DNA from: Pseudomonas fluorescens
Lineage (GTDB): Bacteria; Pseudomonadota; Gammaproteobacteria; Pseudomonadales; Pseudomonadaceae
Reading direction: 5' to 3'
Length of the DNA stretch: 64,000 bases
Assembly (NCBI RefSeq): GCF_902497745.1
Contig: NZ_CABVHJ010000025.1
Coordinates: forward strand, 1 to 64,000
Shown here: positions 25,068 through 34,200 of the stretch, one piece after another
How the letters are laid out: each line of letters starts with the position of its first letter
Numbering within the stretch: the stretch's first letter is position 1
Notes under the pieces: model-generated
Databases searched by the model: none
Told to the model about the DNA's origin: nothing
What the model saw: the letters and a program-made list of their open reading frames with translations, nothing else
Program-made: the position numbers and the translations under genes

Positions 25068-25190
25068 TTTTCAGGTCATGCATTTGACGTCAAATTTCGA
25101 GCCCGAAAATCGGTGGTCATTTATCGACTACGCCTCTAAAGTGGCAGCCGGTCTGTAGAGTAGGACACTCGGTCAGCCTCTTATCGCACG

Positions 25191-26309
25191 GTGAGTCAAC
25201 GATTGACCCATAACGCCATTCAACGCCTTTTGCTTAAACGCTTTGCCCTCGCTGCAGCCACCTATGGATTGGCTTTGTTGCTGCTGTGGCTGGCGTTTTT
25301 CACGGGGCATTACGAGCAGTCCCTGACTTCTGTCGCCGTTGGCAGTGCGCTGGTCGTCATCAGTCAGTCGGCGCTGTTCGCGCTGTTCTGGAGCGGGCGC
25401 AACCTGCGCTTTGCCGACCCCAGCCTGACCGAAGTGCAAGTGCTGCTCGGCCTCGGCTGGCAGACCTGGCTGATCGCCCATCTGGATGAAGCCCGTGGCG
25501 CCTTTGTGGTGTTCTACGTGTTGATCCTGCTGTTCGGCCTGTTCCACCTCAGCCGACGGGCGTTCGTGCGTTGCGCACTGCTGGTGTTCTTCAGTTTCTG
25601 CGCGATCACGTTATGGGACGGTTACCACTTCCGATTGCGCGAGCCAGCGCTTGCAGCCTTGCAGGTGTGCATTCTGGCGATGGTGCTGGCGTGGCTGGTG
25701 CTCTATGCGCGTTTCGTCCAGGTATCGCGACAACGCCAGCGGCAAAGAAGGTTTGCCTTGCAAGCGCATCAGGACACCCTGCGCGGGATGATGCGTCAGC
25801 TCGAAGATCTGGTCGCCACCGATGAGCTGACCGGGCTGTTCAATCGTCGGCACTTTCTGCGGCTGGCCTCGCGAGAGCTGAATGCGATGGACGACGACGT
25901 CGTGCATGGCCTGGCGCTGATCGACCTCGACCACTTCAAACGCATCAACGACCTGCACGGCCATGCCGCCGGCGATCAGGTGTTGCAGGCTTTCGCCGGT
26001 GTCGCGCAGGCATGCCTGCGCGACGGCGATGTGCTGGCGCGTTATGGTGGTGAGGAGTTCGTCGTGCTGTTGCCCGATTGCGACGCCGAACGGCTGACCG
26101 CTTGCTGCGAGCGTCTGCGCATCGCCTTCACCGATGTCGAATTGGTAGGCCTGAATGTGCGCAACCTCAGCCTGTCGGCGGGTATGACGCTGCTGGCGTT
26201 GGGCGATGATCTGGACGACGCCTTGCAGCGCGCCGATCAGGCCTTGTATCGGGCCAAGCGTGACGGGCGCAATCGTTGTGCGGCTGCGTGGGAGAACGTC
26301 GATGCCTGA
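25191..26309 (+). CDS. sadC: Membrane diguanylate cyclase (GGDEF), SadC-like by synteny
   Basis: Predicted 372-aa inner-membrane enzyme that makes c-di-GMP. Residues ~15-190 contain about five or six transmembrane segments; the C-terminal GGDEF domain (~205-365) has an intact active site GGEEF at 286-290, the substrate motif DLDHFKRINDLHGH and a product-inhibition I-site RDGD exactly five residues before GGEEF, so it should be active and feedback-controlled. It starts with GTG. Placed between fumarase and the ferredoxin reductase as PA4332 (SadC) is in P. aeruginosa, where SadC promotes attachment; as I recall that protein is longer, so orthology is inferred from position. Overlaps the next gene by 8 bp. 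Confidence 0.8.
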   Translation: MSQRLTHNAIQRLLLKRFALAAATYGLALLLLWLAFFTGHYEQSLTSVAVGSALVVISQSALFALFWSGRNLRFADPSLTEVQVLLGLGWQTWLIAHLDEARGAFVVFYVLILLFGLFHLSRRAFVRCALLVFFSFCAITLWDGYHFRLREPALAALQVCILAMVLAWLVLYARFVQVSRQRQRQRRFALQAHQDTLRGMMRQLEDLVATDELTGLFNRRHFLRLASRELNAMDDDVVHGLALIDLDHFKRINDLHGHAAGDQVLQAFAGVAQACLRDGDVLARYGGEEFVVLLPDCDAERLTACCERLRIAFTDVELVGLNVRNLSLSAGMTLLALGDDLDDALQRADQALYRAKRDGRNRCAAAWENVDA

Positions 26310-27237
26310 ACTTCGCGTCGGTGAACGACAGTGGTCAGTCACCACGGGCAGCAATCTGCTCGATGCCCTCAATCAGAACGGCGTCGCTGTGCCTTACAGT
26401 TGCCGCGCCGGTAGCTGTCATGCCTGTCTGGTGCAATGCGTGCAAGGCCTGCCCGCCGACAATCGCCCGGACGCCTTGAGCGCTGAACAGCGTCAGCAAG
26501 GCTGGCGCCTGGCGTGTCAGTGTCAGGTGACCGAAGACTTGCAGGTGCACACCTTCGACCCGCTCACCGATGGGCGCCCGGCAGTGGTCGAAGCGCTGGA
26601 TTGGCTCAGCGACAACGTCCTGCGCTTGCGTCTGACTCCGCAACGGCCCCTGCGCTACAGCGCCGGGCAACATCTGGTGCTATGGATTGACCACATCGCC
26701 CGGCCGTATTCGCTGGCGAGCCTGCCGGAAGAAGACCGCTTTCTCGAATTTCACCTCGATTGCCGTCAGCCCGGCGAGTTCAGCGATGCTGCGCGGCGTT
26801 TGCAGATCGGCGACCCGATCCGCCTTGGCGAACTGCGTGGCGGGGCGCTGCATTACGACCCGGACTGGCACAGCCGCCCGCTGTGGCTGCTGGCTGCTGG
26901 TACGGGGTTGGGCCCGTTGTTCGGCGTGCTGCGCGAAGCCTTGCGCCAGGATCACCAAGGCGCAATCCGCGTCATTCACGTGGCCCATGATGCGGGCGAG
27001 CATTATCTGGCCAAACCCCTTGCCGCACTGGCCGCGCAGCGCGAAAACCTCAGCGTCGAGTTGTGGACGGCGGCCGAGTCAGCCGCCGCTTTGGCGCAAC
27101 TGCGGCTTGTTTCCCGGCAAACCCTGGCCTTAGTCTGCGGCTCGACGGCCAGTGTCGACGCCTTCGCAAGGCGTCTGTACCTGGCCGGATTGCCGCGCAA
27201 TCAACTGCTGGCCGACGTGTTTTTGAGTCGTGGTTGA
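26302..27237 (+). CDS. 2Fe-2S ferredoxin / FAD / NAD(P) oxidoreductase
   Basis: Predicted 311-aa three-domain electron-transfer flavoprotein. The N-terminal plant-type ferredoxin domain has the cluster cysteines in YSCRAGSCHACLVQC and LACQCQ; then an FAD-binding barrel (RPYSLASLPEED) and an NAD(P)H-binding Rossmann domain (LLAAGTGLGPLFGVL). It resembles the CDP-6-deoxy-delta-3,4-glucoseen reductase/phenol hydroxylase reductase group. It would pass electrons from NAD(P)H to an unidentified partner. The ATG overlaps the diguanylate cyclase stop by 8 bp and the enoyl-CoA hydratase follows 28 bp later, giving a three-gene operon conserved (from memory) as PA4332-PA4330. Confidence 0.85.
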   Translation: MPELRVGERQWSVTTGSNLLDALNQNGVAVPYSCRAGSCHACLVQCVQGLPADNRPDALSAEQRQQGWRLACQCQVTEDLQVHTFDPLTDGRPAVVEALDWLSDNVLRLRLTPQRPLRYSAGQHLVLWIDHIARPYSLASLPEEDRFLEFHLDCRQPGEFSDAARRLQIGDPIRLGELRGGALHYDPDWHSRPLWLLAAGTGLGPLFGVLREALRQDHQGAIRVIHVAHDAGEHYLAKPLAALAAQRENLSVELWTAAESAAALAQLRLVSRQTLALVCGSTASVDAFARRLYLAGLPRNQLLADVFLSRG

Positions 27238-27265
27238 GCGCGGACTTTCAGACGCGAGAGATGCC

Positions 27266-28015
27266 ATGACCGAAGCCATCCTGCTGGAACGCGAACGCGG
27301 TTTATTGACCCTGCGACTCAACCGTCCGGACAAGAAAAACGCCCTGACCCGGGCCATGTACAGCCGCCTCGCCGAGGCGCTGAGGCAAGCCGATGGCGAT
27401 CCTGAGATCAACGCCGTACTGATCACCGGCAGCGCCGAATGCTTCACCGCCGGTAACGACATCGCCGACTTTATCCAGCAACCGCCGAGCGATCTCGACA
27501 GCCCGGTGTTTCACTTCATGCTCAATTTGCTTGAGTGCCGCAAACCGGTGATTGCTGCTGTAGCTGGAGCAGCGGTGGGCATTGGCACCACGCTGTTGCT
27601 GCATTGCGATCTGGTCTACGTGGCCCGTGATGCGCGGTTGCGTATGCCCTTCGTCAATCTTGGATTGTGTCCGGAATTCGGTTCCAGCCTGATTCTGCCG
27701 CGTTTGCTCGGGCAGGCCAAAGCGGCGGAGCTTCTGTTACTGGGCGAAGGCTTTACCGGTGAACAAGCCGCGGCGTGGGGCATTGCCACCGAAGCGTTGG
27801 GCAGTGGCGATGCGGCGTTGCGCAAGGCGCGGGAAGTGGCGTTGCGTTTCGACGAACTTCCGGCCGAAGCGGTGCGTATCAGCAAGCAATTGATGAAGGC
27901 GCCGGATCGCGAGTTGATTCGTAAGGTGATCGAGGAGGAGGGCGCATTGTTCACTCAAAGACTGCGCTCGCCGGAAGCATTGGCGGCGTTGACCGGGTTT
28001 ATCAAACGGCATTGA
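27266..28015 (+). CDS. Enoyl-CoA hydratase/isomerase family protein
   Basis: Predicted 249-aa crotonase-fold enzyme acting on an acyl-CoA. Seen: the two oxyanion-hole segments (SAECFTAGNDIADF and AVAGAAVGIGTTLLL), a glutamate in the active-site region (NLGLCPEFGSS) and RLRMPF before it. One of the usual two catalytic acids is not obvious, so isomerase or hydratase specificity is open. The ATG at 27266 is chosen because an upstream in-frame start would overlap the reductase gene. Third gene of the operon with the diguanylate cyclase and reductase. Confidence 0.85.
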   Translation: MTEAILLERERGLLTLRLNRPDKKNALTRAMYSRLAEALRQADGDPEINAVLITGSAECFTAGNDIADFIQQPPSDLDSPVFHFMLNLLECRKPVIAAVAGAAVGIGTTLLLHCDLVYVARDARLRMPFVNLGLCPEFGSSLILPRLLGQAKAAELLLLGEGFTGEQAAAWGIATEALGSGDAALRKAREVALRFDELPAEAVRISKQLMKAPDRELIRKVIEEEGALFTQRLRSPEALAALTGFIKRH

Positions 28016-28023
28016 AAAGCCAA

Positions 28024-28209
28024 CCCTCATCGGAACGCCGCCCGCCCAGCCCTCTCCCAGAGGGAGAGGGAGCCGACCGGGATGTAATGCGTTATACATC
28101 GACTTGAAAGAACCGGTCGGATTCAGCGCAGAGCTATCAGGTCGGTGCAATTCTGCAATATCCCTCAATCGGTTCCCTCTCCCTCTGGGAGAGGGCTAGG
28201 GTGAGGGGC
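28024..28209. repeat. Inverted-end repeat element, copy D (left end altered)
   Basis: Right end is the standard GGAGAGGGCTAGGGTGAGGG; the left end reads CCCTCATCGGAACGCCGCCC before GCCCAGCCCTCTCCC, i.e. an extra ~12 bases disrupt the terminal motif. The rest matches the family. Lies between the enoyl-CoA hydratase stop and the shared terminator. Confidence 0.8.
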
Positions 28210-28230
28210 TTTCGATTCAACGCAGAAAAC

Positions 28231-28270
28231 AAAAAGCCCCGGCACTCACATGCCGGGGCTCTTGTTTTTC
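28231..28270. terminator. Bidirectional terminator between enoyl-CoA hydratase and pyruvate kinase genes
   Basis: Perfect 10-bp stem AGCCCCGGCA/TGCCGGGGCT with a 6-nt loop, flanked by AACAAAA on the left and CTTGTTTTT on the right, so U-runs follow the hairpin on both strands. It serves the convergent ends at 28015 and 28281. Confidence 0.92.
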
Positions 28271-28280
28271 AGCGCGTCAC

Positions 28281-29732
28281 TCAGACCTGCGGGTCGCCCA
28301 CGTGCAGGATCTTCATGCCGTTGGTGCCACCGGTGGTGTGGTAGCTGTCGCCCTTGGTCAGGATGACCCAGTCGCCTTTTTCCACAACGCCGCGCTTGAC
28401 CAGCTCGTCGATGGCTTTCTGGCTGACTTCGTGCGGTTCCAGCGAGGCCGGATCGAACGGAATGGTGTACACGCCACGGAACATCGCTGCGCGCGCCTGG
28501 GTTTCACGGTGCGGCGAGAACGCGTAGATCGGCACCGAAGAACGGATACGCGACATGATCAGCGGGGTGTAGCCACTTTCGGTCAGGGCGATGATCGCTT
28601 TGACGCCCGGGAAGTGGTTGGCGGTGTACATGGTCGCCAGCGCGATGCTTTCGTCGCAGCGGGTGAATTCCTTGCCGATGCGATGGCTGGAAGTTTTACC
28701 GGTCGGGTGCTTTTCAGCGCCGACGCAGATGCGCGCCATTGCCTGCACAGCTTCCAGCGGGTACTGGCCAGCGGCGGATTCGGCCGAGAGCATCACGGCG
28801 TCGGTGTAGTCGAGCACGGCGTTGGCCACGTCGGACACTTCGGCGCGGGTCGGCATCGGGTTCTGGATCATCGACTCCATCATCTGGGTCGCGACGATCA
28901 CAGCCTTGTTGTGGCGGCGTGCGTGCAGAATGATTTTCTTCTGAATGCCCACCAGCTCGGCATCGCCGATTTCCACACCCAAGTCACCACGGGCAACCAT
29001 CACCGCGTCGGACGCCTTGATCAGACCGTCGAGGGTTTCGTCGTCAGCCACGGCTTCGGCGCGTTCGATCTTCGCTACCAGCCAGGCAGTACCGCCGGCT
29101 TCGTCGCGCAGTTGACGGGCGTATTCCATGTCGGCAGCGTCACGCGGGAAGGACACCGCGAGGTAGTCGACTTCCATTTCTGCGGCGAGCTTGATGTCGG
29201 CCTTGTCTTTTTCAGTCAGGGCCGGTGCGGTCAGGCCGCCACCGCGACGGTTGATGCCTTTGTGGTCGGACAGCGGGCCGCCGATGGTCACGGTGCAATG
29301 CAATTCTGTTGCGGTGGCGGTATCGACGCGCATCACCACGCGGCCGTCGTCGAGCAGCAGCTCGTCGCCCACGCCACAGTCCTTGACCAGATCCGGGTAG
29401 TCGATACCGACCACTTGCTGGTTGCCTTCGGTCAACGGATGGCTGGTGGAGAAGGTGAATTGATCACCGATCTTCAGCTCGATCTTCTTGTTGGCGAATT
29501 TGGCGATACGGATTTTCGGGCCTTGCAGGTCACCGAGCAGGGCGACAAAGCGGCCGTGCTTGGCAGCGAGGTCACGCACCAGCTTCGCGCGAGCCTTGTG
29601 CTCGTCGGGGGTGCCGTGGGAGAAGTTCAGACGGGCAACGTCCAGACCAGCCAGAATCAGCTGTTCGAGAACTTCCGGCGAGTTACTGGCCGGGCCAAGG
29701 GTAGCGACGATTTTGGTACGACGGACGGACAT
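28281..29732 (-). CDS. pykA: Pyruvate kinase
   Basis: Predicted 483-aa glycolytic enzyme converting phosphoenolpyruvate and ADP to pyruvate and ATP. Full-length for the bacterial tetrameric type: RRTKIVATLGPAS at the N-terminus, LNFSHG, LLGDLQGPKIRI, the active-site block VAKIERAEA and MVARGDLGVEIGD, and MMESMIQNPMPTRAEVSDVANAVLD, then a C-terminal allosteric domain. Its place next to the enoyl-CoA hydratase matches pykA (PA4329) of P. aeruginosa. Convergent with the sadC-type operon over a shared terminator. Confidence 0.93.
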   Translation of the reverse strand: MSVRRTKIVATLGPASNSPEVLEQLILAGLDVARLNFSHGTPDEHKARAKLVRDLAAKHGRFVALLGDLQGPKIRIAKFANKKIELKIGDQFTFSTSHPLTEGNQQVVGIDYPDLVKDCGVGDELLLDDGRVVMRVDTATATELHCTVTIGGPLSDHKGINRRGGGLTAPALTEKDKADIKLAAEMEVDYLAVSFPRDAADMEYARQLRDEAGGTAWLVAKIERAEAVADDETLDGLIKASDAVMVARGDLGVEIGDAELVGIQKKIILHARRHNKAVIVATQMMESMIQNPMPTRAEVSDVANAVLDYTDAVMLSAESAAGQYPLEAVQAMARICVGAEKHPTGKTSSHRIGKEFTRCDESIALATMYTANHFPGVKAIIALTESGYTPLIMSRIRSSVPIYAFSPHRETQARAAMFRGVYTIPFDPASLEPHEVSQKAIDELVKRGVVEKGDWVILTKGDSYHTTGGTNGMKILHVGDPQV

Positions 29733-29904
29733 GCAAAGACTCCTGAGTTCAAGCGCTAGCGAAGGCTACTATGCTCGAAGGGTGTAGTCATTGTTCGTTT
29801 GCACTACTTTCTATTTTCTTTATTGAACGCGGCAACTTTGGGACAAACGCGCCTGAAGATTTCCGACCATGGGTCGATACATTGCTCAAGACAGGAGAAC
29901 CCTC

Positions 29905-30291
29905 ATGCGATTCGTACCCATTGCCGCCCTTGCCCTCAGCGTCCTCGCCGTCACGGGTTGCACCCGTTGGTCGATGAACCATCATTTGAACAACGCCTAC
30001 AGCGCCTATGATCGCGGCAACTGCGAGCAGGTCATGCTCGAGCTGTCCAAAGTCGAACGCGCCAGCCGCGCCCGCCCGTACGTGTGGCCGGAAGTGTCGA
30101 TGATGCGCGGCCAGTGCCTGGAACGGCAGAAGATGTTTGTCGACGCGGCGCAGACCTACCAGTTCATCATCGCATCGTACCCCAACAGCGAATACGCCTA
30201 CCGCGCCCGCGCGCGTCTGGAAACCTTGCAGAGCCTGGGCCATTACCCGACCCGCAGCGCTGCTGCGGTGGTGCGCCCGACCCGCTTCTGA
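29905..30291 (+). CDS. Small TPR-like lipoprotein
   Basis: Predicted 128-aa lipoprotein. Signal peptide with lipobox LAVTGC (C19), then NNAYSAYDRGNCEQVMLELSK and ERQKMFVDAAQTYQFIIASYPNSEYAYRARARLETL, two helical hairpins of tetratricopeptide type similar in style to BamD/YbgF-like repeats. Probably an envelope scaffold. The ATG at 29905 has AGGAG 7 nt upstream; an upstream in-frame start would add 12 residues before the signal peptide and is unlikely. Confidence 0.8.
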   Translation: MRFVPIAALALSVLAVTGCTRWSMNHHLNNAYSAYDRGNCEQVMLELSKVERASRARPYVWPEVSMMRGQCLERQKMFVDAAQTYQFIIASYPNSEYAYRARARLETLQSLGHYPTRSAAAVVRPTRF

Positions 30292-30348
30292 TGACAGTTG
30301 TCATACAAAATCTGGCCGTGTGTACAAGCTGAGCTATAGTCGAAGAAC

Positions 30349-30427
30349 CCGGATTCAGCGCCTGCTGAATCCGGAGCAACACCTGCGACTGGCAGTTGTA
30401 AGGTGACGGCGACGTAGTGACCGTCAC
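30349..30427. other. Two inverted repeats in the leader of the PilZ gene
   Basis: First: a perfect 10-bp stem CCGGATTCAG/CTGAATCCGG with a 6-nt loop (30349-30374). Second: GTGACGG/CCGTCAC with an 11-nt spacer (30403-30427). Neither is followed by a T-run, so they look like RNA structure or binding sites rather than terminators. They occupy most of the 187-bp gap before the PilZ gene. Confidence 0.5.
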
Positions 30428-30478
30428 ACCGGAAGCGGGGAGAGCGGGCCTGCGATACAGGCACGTTCCGAAGCAAAG

Positions 30479-30877
30479 GTGCGGCTCTGTGATGGAGCCT
30501 TGCATGGCGAACTGCGCATGTTTACCGACCGCCGGATCGAACGGCATCAGCTGCCGTATTTCCTCAGAGTGTTCAATACCGTCACCGACAAACCGATCGG
30601 CTTTCTGGGCAACGTCTCCGAAGACGGGCTGATGCTGATCAGCCAGTTGCCGATGATGATCGGGGTGGACTTCCAGTTACGCCTGAAAATCCCCGCCAGC
30701 GATGGCTGCCAGCAAGTCATCGACTTCACCGCGTGTTGCGTGTGGTGCCATGAAGACGCCACGCCGCTGCATTACGACGCCGGGTTCATCCTGATACAAC
30801 CACCGCCGGAATTTGGCCAGTTGGTGCAGGCGTTGCAGCAGTATTTCAGTTTTCAATCGTTGCCGGCTTCGGCTTGA
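30479..30877 (+). CDS. PilZ-domain c-di-GMP-binding protein
   Basis: Predicted protein of up to 132 aa. The PilZ signature is present: RRIER (RxxxR) followed about 25 residues later by NVSEDG ([DN]xSxxG), so c-di-GMP binding is expected; the rest forms the beta barrel ending in LQQYFSF. The start is uncertain: the frame opens with GTG at 30479, while ATG at 30518 sits just before the domain but has no good ribosome site. A diguanylate cyclase lies 4 kb away in the same conserved block. Partner unknown. Confidence 0.75.
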   Translation: MRLCDGALHGELRMFTDRRIERHQLPYFLRVFNTVTDKPIGFLGNVSEDGLMLISQLPMMIGVDFQLRLKIPASDGCQQVIDFTACCVWCHEDATPLHYDAGFILIQPPPEFGQLVQALQQYFSFQSLPASA

Positions 30878-31150
30878 TTCGATAGCGCGAAAAGCTTCGA
30901 TAGGGCTGTGCTCAGTGCTGCCCTGCGCACAGCCGCCGTCGTGGGGACTACACGGCTATTTGACGCTAGCGCTCCTTCGTGTCACTCACAGGCCACTAAA
31001 TCGACCACTGATTGGCGACGCGACGGATCACGTTGCGAGCATCTTCAACATGCCGGCGAGTTCCCAGCGATGTAGACGCAACAGCGCGCCCGCTGCTGTT
31101 GTTCACGTCAAAGGGCATCAGCCTATTGGAAAGATTACCGCTCGTCGGGA

Positions 31151-31166
31151 CTGTCAGAATTTACAG
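31151..31166 (+). promoter_or_regulatory. Degenerate lux-box-like site upstream of the first Ig-like gene
   Basis: CTGTCAGAATTTACAG fits CTG-N10-CAG and shares its left half CTGTCAGA with the two perfect palindromes at the toxin genes. TTTAAT, a good -10 hexamer, begins at 31190, about 31 bp from the dyad centre. The 360-bp gap from the PilZ stop to 31238 otherwise shows only short hairpins (for example CTGTGC...GCACAG near 30.91 kb). Confidence 0.55.
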
Positions 31167-31237
31167 GTGTCGGATTTTAAGGCAGTCGATTTAATTGCAG
31201 CGGCAGCTCTTGCATCCATTCATTGAGGCACCGTGTC

Positions 31238-34200
31238 ATGGAAAATGAACTGAACGACGACGATAAAGCGGCCGGTGAGCAACTTGATAATGGAAATAAA
31301 GAGCTCGCAAAACCTGGGCGGGAGGAAACTCCAAGTATTCTTGTTCCCATCAAGGAATTTCGCAAACCGATATCAAGACATGTACTTGACATTAAGGAAG
31401 ATTTTATTGCGCCAGCAATTGGCGATGTGCACGCAATAGAGGCACATATTTACGATGGTGCTACTGGTAATTACTATGGTAAACATCATCGTTGGACGAC
31501 GCCAGGGCAAGTAATTAAAGATCCAATACATTTATGGTATGAATTAGGGCCTCGAAAAGTTGGGGCCAACTATCTTCACTACCAGTACAGAATCAATAAT
31601 TGGTGGAGCGGTTGGTTCGATTCTGGTACGTTTTTCTTAATGGAACCTCCGGTTATCAGTTCAGAGAAATTCAAAGTTTATACATCGAATGTTGTAATAA
31701 TTGAAGGCTCTGCCGCTCCAGGCGCGGAGGTGCAGTTGTTTCTTTCTACAGGCGAGCCGTGTAGTTCCAGAATAGCGGTTTCCGATAAAGGTTTATTCAA
31801 GATCGTGGCAAGTTTTACTGAAGGTATTAAACTTGTTTATGTTAAGTGTACAGTCAACGGTTATGTCAATGGCCTGGACTCGATTTCCCACCCTTTCGCG
31901 GTGATGTGGTCTGGTCCGGTAATTACTTCAGTCGGTAGTGGGCGGCGTCCACGTATCAGTGGTGAAAAGGCAATATATGGTGCAATAGTTGAGGTATATA
32001 TAAAGAATACGGATACGAAGGTGCTTGAGGTGTCCGATGATGACTTGGATGGCAGATGGAGTGATACTAGTGACTATGTTTTTGAGGCATCTGGCAGGTA
32101 TACACTTGTTGCTCGTCAGCGTGTGTACGATATCCTTTCTGTAGAAGGCCCAAACTACGATTTTGTTTTCCTGGGCCCGCCCAATATCCTGAAACCACTA
32201 CCGTCTTCATTACACGAACAGTCTTTCCTGTTGGAAGGTAACAACGGTGCGCCCGGCGCCCGGCTGGAGGTTCTGCCCCCCGTGGGCAACACTCCGCTTT
32301 ATGGCTGGGACACCGTGCCCGCGGGCAATGGTGCCTGGAGTATTCCGCTCACTGGAGTGCCGTCGGGTAAGCTCAGTCTGGTCGTCGAACAGATTTTCAA
32401 TAACATCCGCTCCGGCCGTAGCGAACCGCTGACGCTGCATATTCGGCATCCCGTGCTGCTGATCTCCGGGCCTCCTGCAGCAAGCCTACAAAACACATCG
32501 TTCACCCTTACCGGGAATGGCGCGGTGGCAAACGCGACCATCAAGATTTTCAAGGATCTGGCCGGCGATCCGCCGTTGATCAGTATTCCCGGCGCGGCGG
32601 CCGGAATTTGGAACGCAGCACTGACAGGCCTGGACCCAGGAGTGCTGTCACTCGTAGCGGTGCAGGAAGTGGATGGCATTCCATCCACGCCCAGCGCTGC
32701 CCGCGCCTTCAAAATCCGCCCGCCAAAGTTGACCGCCCCTGTCGTCACCTATCCCACTGCCACCACAGTAAAATTCGCTGGAGCGGGGCATGACCGCGCC
32801 ACAGTGCAGATCACTGTCGACAGTGGCCCGATTACAACACCCCCGCCCTCTGCTGTGGTGGCGAATGGCACATGGGAAACCATCGCGACGAACTGGCCGG
32901 TGGGTACATACACGCTGACCATTGTTCAGAGGCTGTCCGATGGCGCCGGCGGCTGGATCGACTCACTGCCCCTGCAATTCACTCTGAACAAAGCGCTGCC
33001 TGATGTCAGCGGTTTGGAGCACACCGTGGAATACCGGCCGATCTTCAGGGGCAAAGGTTTCAATGGCGCCACGGTGCACGTTCGTTATCCCAACAGTCCA
33101 TACCTGGCCGCGCCAGAGAAGGTTGTTGTCGGTGATGAATGGTCAACCTTAGCATCGGCAGAGTGGGGACCTTCAAACGATCGGGAAGTCCACATCAAAC
33201 AAATTTTGAATGGTCAGTGGTCTCCCACCTGGTGCGTCCTCAAAGTCACTATTCCTCCCTTGGCGCCCGGACTCAACGTACCTTCCGAAGACGGTCTTTC
33301 CCCGGTATTCAGCGGCACCGGTTGGTCGGGAGCCAAGGTGCGCATCAAATTCAGCGGTGATTCAAAGACGTATGAAGTGACTGTCGTTGCAGAGGTCTGG
33401 ACGTTTCAGCGACCCACCCCTTTTAGCGAGAATATCTCTCACAAGATCGAAGTGCAGCAGATTGCCGCAGGGCTGGATTCACCGAAAGTGGACAAGACTT
33501 TCACGGTTTATCCAGTGATAGAAAAACCGGTCATCACTTATCCGCTGGAAGGCAGTGAAGTACCCCGTGACATATCCGTCACCGGCACGGGCGGCATGAA
33601 GGGTGCCATGATGCGATTGTGGGATGATCGATTCCGCAAGTATCTGACTGAAGAACAACTCGTGCCCACTGATGGCGAATGGTCAATCGCCCTCACGGGG
33701 CTGACGTTTGATGAGCATGTCATCCAGGCTGAGCAAACCATCTACGCGCGGCCTTTCAAGCGAAGTGAGCGACGCATATTCAAGGCGGTTGTACCCCCTC
33801 CGGAGATTACCTCGCCGAACGGCGGACAAAAGTTGCCACGCACTTCGGAGCTCTCCGGGAAGGGTATGCCGTCCGCACGGGTCGAGGTGTGGATGCTCGG
33901 CGATAATTCTGCGCCACTCACCGAAGCGGATGTAAATAGTTCGGGCATCTGGAAGGCCGAGGTGACCTTGCCGGTGGGTCATAAAACCATCTGGGCCCTG
34001 CAAATTTACGACAATGACGGTGACCCTCAAACGTCGAGGGACAGTGATCGGGTGACCTATCAGGTCGTCCCGAAAGCACCCGATATCGAAACCCCGACGA
34101 CAGATGATCATGCCGGGCGGGTATTGGTGGTGTCCGGTTTCGGTGTGTCGGGCGACACAGTCACGGTCAAGGTGGGCAGTACACAGCAAAGTGCGCCTGT

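Noticed and set aside
28302..29759. 485-codon plus-strand frame across pyruvate kinase
   Set aside because: Antisense shadow of pykA with no recognisable domain or ribosome site.
30813..31226. 137-codon plus-strand frame overlapping the PilZ gene end and the following gap
   Set aside because: No ribosome site, Cys/Arg-rich composition, overlaps the lux-box-like site and -10 of the next gene; treated as non-coding.
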